64,000 nucleotides of DNA from Acidobacteriaceae bacterium. Lineage in GTDB: Bacteria; Acidobacteriota; Terriglobia; Terriglobales; Acidobacteriaceae. The notes under the pieces are model-generated. The model was not told the DNA's origin and searched no databases. It worked only from the letters and a program-made list of their open reading frames with translations. Where the stretch lies: assembly GCA_035944135.1 (NCBI GenBank), contig DASZBM010000001.1, positions 1-64,000 on the forward strand, given 5' to 3'. Positions 60,764-64,000 of this stretch are shown one piece after another (the first letter of the stretch is position 1; every line of letters starts with the position of its first letter). The position numbers and the translations under genes are program-made.

Positions 60764-63130
60764 ATGACTCGTCTTAAAAATTCTATGAATCGTCTGACGC
60801 GCCGCCGCTTCCTTCAGTCCTCCATTCAGGCTGGCACAGTGTTAGCGATGCATCCCCTGTTGGGAGCCGCCAAGGTCCCGGTCTCTGGGCCCAGCCATTG
60901 GGAGACGTCGCTCGACAACGACTGGACGTTTCTTGGCAAGGTCTCCGCGCCATCTGAACCGGTTGCAGTCACCCTGCCGCATTCCGTTGCGAAGCTGTCC
61001 TGGCAAGATTGGGATCCTACTTTATGGGAGGATGTCTTTCTCTACCGCAGGACGTTGACTCGGCCAACCGGAAGCGATGGTCTGCGGACCTTTCTGATGT
61101 TTGAAGGAGCTATGGTAACAGCCGACGTCAGCGTAAACGGCACTGCCTTGGCTCAACACAAAGGCGGCTATCTTCCATTCAAATACGAGATCACCTCTCT
61201 GCTTCAACAACAGAACAGTATTGAGGTGAAGCTTGACGCACGATTCCAAGACGTACCACCGGAGGGATCGCCTCGCGGACGCAGCGCCGTGGATTATTAC
61301 GTCCCCGGCGGCATGATCCGCGGGGCAAAGCTTTACACAGTTCCTGCGGTGTACCTGAGTGACGTTTTCGCAAAGCCATTGAACGTCCTCTCAAATTCTC
61401 GGAGCGTGGAGCTCAGCTGCACCGTTGACGCACTTACCCGCAGTGCCGGAGCTGCGGTTCTGGATGCGGTATTACTCGACGGCCACAGAGTGATAGCTCG
61501 CGCTCGGAAGAACGCAGGAGAGCTCGCGGCAGGATCCACGACAATCAATTTCTCTCTTTCTGAGCTTAGCGACGTGAAGCTCTGGGACAATGACAATCCG
61601 AATCTGTATACCGTCGTTGTCACAATGCACATTGGGACCAAGCCCGTGCATGAATACCGCAGGCGTATCGGATTCCGCGAAGCGAAGTTTACGGTGGACG
61701 GCTTCTATCTCAATGGCAAAAAGATGCAGTTCTTTGGTCTCGATCGCCACGAGCTCTATCCCTACACTGGCTATGCCATGCCTGCGCGTGTCATGCGGAA
61801 GGACGCTGAGATCATTCGCCGAGACTTCAACTGCAACATGGTGCGCTGCTCACATTACCCGCAGCATGAGGCATTTCTCGACGCCTGCGATGAGCTGGGT
61901 CTGATGGTGTGGGAGGAAACACCCGGGTGGCAGTACATCGGCGATCAGACGTTTCAAGACCAGGTGGTCGAAAACGTTCGCGACATGATCCGGCGCGATC
62001 GCAACCGACCTTCGATCATCGTCTGGGGCGTCCGCGTGAATGAGTCTCACAATGATCCGCCTCTCTATAACCGGACGTATGCAGCGGCTAAGGAGCTCGA
62101 TGACTCGCGGCCGACTTCAGGATCGATGACAGGATTTGGCAATTGGAAGACGGATTGGCACGAGGACGTCTTCGCCTTTGACGACTACCATCAATCTCCT
62201 GATGGTTCCGTGCAGATTCACCCTCCTCTGCCGGGAATTCCCTACATGCTCGCCGAGACCGTAGGTCAGTACACCTACACTGCGCCAGGATTCAACAACA
62301 AGTACAGGCGCGCGGCTGATGTGACGATGCAGTACCACCAGGCGATCTACCATGCACAGGCACACGATCGCGCACGTGCCTACGACCGCATGTGCGGTGT
62401 AGTTGCATGGTGCGCGTTCGAGTATGGCAGCCCAAATAATGGATACAAGGGGGTTAAAAATCCTGGAATCGCTGATGTTTTCCGGATCCCAAAGCTGGGC
62501 GCCAGCTTCTATCAGGCTCAGGTAAGTCCCACCGTACGACCGGTCATCGCGCCGAACTTCTATTGGGACTTTGGCACGATGACACCCCATGGGCCAGGCA
62601 AGAATCTGGCAATCTTTCATAACTGCGACTATCTCGAGCTCTTCGTCGACGGAAAACATCATGCGACTGTCAGGCCAGATAGCGAGGGCTATCCGCACCT
62701 GCTTCATCCGCCCTCATGGGTAGATCTCGAACTCGACGGTACGAATCACCCGGAATTGCGCATCGATGGTTTCGTCAACGGACGAAAGATTGTGACGCGC
62801 TCTTTTTCGTCCGATACCTCACAGGACCAGCTCATTGTAAAAGCGGACGATGCCTCAATTCGCGGAGACAGTATCGACGCGACACGAGTGGTCTTTTATC
62901 TCGCCGACAAATACGGCGCGCTCCGCCTTCTCAGCGCGGGGGATGTGAGCATCGATATCGCAGGACCATGCGTGCTGATTGGGGATCGAACTTTCTCACT
63001 AACAGAGAGTGGAGGTGCAGGCGCGGTCTGGGTAAAATCCGAACCGAATGCCAGCGGCGAAATCACGGTCAAAGTCGCCCATCCTAATGTTGGAACTCAC
63101 GTTGTAAGCGTACGGATTGAAAGGGTCTAA
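60764..63130 (+). CDS. Tat-exported GH2-family beta-galactosidase/beta-glucuronidase-like enzyme
   Basis: A protein of about 788 residues. The N-terminus has a twin-arginine signal (TRRRFLQSSIQAGTVLAM); start ATG 60764 or 60785 both work. A sugar-binding jelly-roll (about 40-215) and an Ig-like domain come before the TIM barrel with FFGLDRHELYPYTGYAM, MVRCSHYPQHEAFLDACDELGLMVWEE, the acid/base Glu in WGVRVNESHND and the probable nucleophile in YMLAETVGQY. A C-terminal DUF4982-like/Ig-like region completes it. GH2 enzymes remove beta-linked galactose, mannose or glucuronate; the exact activity is open. Follows lacI on the same strand. Confidence 0.9.
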   Translation: MTRLKNSMNRLTRRRFLQSSIQAGTVLAMHPLLGAAKVPVSGPSHWETSLDNDWTFLGKVSAPSEPVAVTLPHSVAKLSWQDWDPTLWEDVFLYRRTLTRPTGSDGLRTFLMFEGAMVTADVSVNGTALAQHKGGYLPFKYEITSLLQQQNSIEVKLDARFQDVPPEGSPRGRSAVDYYVPGGMIRGAKLYTVPAVYLSDVFAKPLNVLSNSRSVELSCTVDALTRSAGAAVLDAVLLDGHRVIARARKNAGELAAGSTTINFSLSELSDVKLWDNDNPNLYTVVVTMHIGTKPVHEYRRRIGFREAKFTVDGFYLNGKKMQFFGLDRHELYPYTGYAMPARVMRKDAEIIRRDFNCNMVRCSHYPQHEAFLDACDELGLMVWEETPGWQYIGDQTFQDQVVENVRDMIRRDRNRPSIIVWGVRVNESHNDPPLYNRTYAAAKELDDSRPTSGSMTGFGNWKTDWHEDVFAFDDYHQSPDGSVQIHPPLPGIPYMLAETVGQYTYTAPGFNNKYRRAADVTMQYHQAIYHAQAHDRARAYDRMCGVVAWCAFEYGSPNNGYKGVKNPGIADVFRIPKLGASFYQAQVSPTVRPVIAPNFYWDFGTMTPHGPGKNLAIFHNCDYLELFVDGKHHATVRPDSEGYPHLLHPPSWVDLELDGTNHPELRIDGFVNGRKIVTRSFSSDTSQDQLIVKADDASIRGDSIDATRVVFYLADKYGALRLLSAGDVSIDIAGPCVLIGDRTFSLTESGGAGAVWVKSEPNASGEITVKVAHPNVGTHVVSVRIERV

Positions 63131-63221
63131 GAGCTCACCAAGACGCTTCAAGAGCGGTCCGCGCAAAGAATTTGCGCAACCAATACGTTCGCGCAAGAAC
63201 TGCTTCGTTGGACAGCCTCGT

Positions 63222-63674
63222 CTATGCTGAGCAGTGCAACCGAGGTCCCTCTACGGAGTTGCTGTGAGCCGGCTGTCCTTCCGACGCGATTGGAATTTCT
63301 GAGGACAACAGCAGGCTTTTTTTCTTTTGCCAAACAGCCCTCGTTTCGCAGACGGTCATTGCAAGAGCCAAGAACTGATCCTCTTCGACGCAGGATTGAA
63401 GACAGAGCAATTTCTTGCGGAGATATTCGTAAAAACCGGCCAGGCTCACTTCCAAAGTCTCGTTCTCCAAAAGAGGAGCCCAGCTCTGCAAATGACCAAG
63501 CACAACAAGCGCATGCTGCGAATACCGGCAGCGTGCTGTGAAATCGCCGGCCCCTGCTGCTCCTCCGGCCAACCGGAGGTCCTCTGCTAAGGCGTCATAG
63601 CATGCCAGAAGAACATCAATGTGAGTGGCGCCTTCGACCGCGGACATGCGGTAGGCACGGAGACTGCTTTTCAT
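63222..63674 (-). CDS. fliS: FliS-family flagellar export chaperone
   Basis: FliS binds flagellin in the cytoplasm and keeps it unfolded for export. The 150-residue protein keeps the FliS pattern: AYRMSAVEGATHIDVLLACYDALAEDLRLA, HALVVLGHLQSWAPLLE and a short helical segment FYEYLRKKLL, with a somewhat long tail. It lies 33 bases downstream of the fliD end on the same strand, the standard fliD-fliS order. Confidence 0.8.
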   Translation of the reverse strand: MKSSLRAYRMSAVEGATHIDVLLACYDALAEDLRLAGGAAGAGDFTARCRYSQHALVVLGHLQSWAPLLENETLEVSLAGFYEYLRKKLLCLQSCVEEDQFLALAMTVCETRAVWQKKKSLLLSSEIPIASEGQPAHSNSVEGPRLHCSA

Positions 63675-63707
63675 CCCGTCATCCTTCCTAAGACAGGCGC
63701 GAACCGC

Positions 63708-64000
63708 CTAATTCTTGGAGCTGTTGTTCCCTAACTGTGACTGGATCTGTTGCATTTCAGCAGGGAGTTGCTGCAATGCTATCTCAGCCTTGCTGTACAT
63801 CGCGGTTAGCACAGTCTGCTGCGATGCGATGTATCCGGACTCATAATCACTAATTTGCGACTGCAAGCCGGAGTACTGTTGATTGAGATTACCGATCTCT
63901 TGTGCAATTGCTCCGGTCGCTGGATCAGCGAATTCACTGAGCTCCGTACTGAACTGTTGTGCGAACCCGTTCAGCGCAGTTCCCTGGAAAAGGCTCTGAA
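63708..64000 (-). CDS. fliD: Flagellar cap protein FliD, C-terminal part (cut by the window edge)
   Basis: The minus-strand frame is open to the window end and stops at TAG 63708-63710. The 96 visible residues (GTALNGFAQQFSTELSEF..., QEIGNLNQQYSGLQSQISDYE..., TAMYSKAEIALQQLPAEMQQ) have the heptad-rich coiled-coil C-terminus of FliD/HAP2, which caps the growing filament. The rest of the gene lies beyond the window. Confidence 0.8.
   Translation of the reverse strand, partial: QSLFQGTALNGFAQQFSTELSEFADPATGAIAQEIGNLNQQYSGLQSQISDYESGYIASQQTVLTAMYSKAEIALQQLPAEMQQIQSQLGNNSSKN

Noticed and set aside
61974-61984. GAAAACGTTCGC inside the GH2 gene as a LacI operator
   Set aside because: Lies in conserved coding sequence, right half does not match the palindrome.
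1-64000. CRISPR arrays, tRNA/rRNA genes, insertion sequences, prophage
   Set aside because: No regularly spaced repeats, no tRNA T-loop patterns, no transposase or phage genes were seen on either strand.

Overview
The window reads as one gene-dense chromosomal segment of a soil Acidobacteriota bacterium, most likely family Acidobacteriaceae (Terriglobus/Edaphobacter/Granulicella type). This rests on three very large Oar-like TonB-dependent receptors, many secreted glycoside hydrolases with Sec or Tat signals, LacI and LytS/LytTR regulators beside them, a BlaI/BlaR-like pair and a bacterial myo-inositol oxygenase of a type known from Terriglobus. No tRNA, rRNA, insertion sequence, prophage or CRISPR array was seen. 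A perfect parS-like palindrome at 5571-5586 suggests the segment lies in the origin-proximal part of the chromosome.

Layout. 1-8.2 kb: glutamine synthetase; a blaI-blaR-htrA operon on the minus strand with a BlaI-like palindrome both upstream of blaI and across the htrA start; the parS-like site; a methyltransferase and a GT-C type membrane protein. 8.4-19.7 kb (minus): LacI regulator, secreted Ca2+-dependent PI-phospholipase C, TonB receptor, GH38 alpha-mannosidase and GH79 beta-glucuronidase. 20.2-25.6 kb (plus): a second TonB receptor followed by a LytS histidine kinase and a LytTR regulator. 25.7-28.7 kb: SRPBCC-like protein, a decayed DUF5107-like fragment, carboxylesterase. 28.8-33.6 kb: glycerol genes glpK, glpF, glpD and glpP, with a strong hairpin in the glpD leader. 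33.6-37 kb: ApbE, Tat-exported Gfo/Idh/MocA oxidoreductase and PfkB sugar kinase. 37-39.4 kb: myo-inositol oxygenase, divergent from a 34-residue membrane peptide and a GRP-family sugar transporter. 39.4-63.1 kb: a plant-polysaccharide locus (PHP hydrolase, GH35, M1 peptidase, GH127, GH42, clan GH-D-like hydrolase, beta-helix protein, SGNH esterase, third TonB receptor, LacI regulator, GH2). 63.2-64 kb: fliS and the 3' end of fliD.

How the genes may work together. Two LacI-type operator families can be read by eye. TTACCGGTAA lies in front of the receptor/PI-PLC pair and between the two divergent promoters of the inositol oxygenase/transporter locus. GAAAACGTTTTC lies in front of the third receptor operon and in front of the second lacI gene, with a one-mismatch copy between GH127 and GH42. 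The first set suggests a regulon for phosphatidylinositol or GPI-anchored glycoconjugates: PI-PLC releases diacylglycerol and inositol phosphate, the carboxylesterase and glp genes could use the glycerol part, and MIOX turns inositol into glucuronate. The second set looks like an arabinogalactan/pectin regulon. Together they would fit attack on plant arabinogalactan proteins, which carry glucuronate caps, galactan/arabinan chains and a GPI anchor. That link is inference.

Several decayed fragments (TonB receptor tail, DUF5107-like, Ig-like domain) lie between the catabolic genes and show ongoing turnover of this accessory region.
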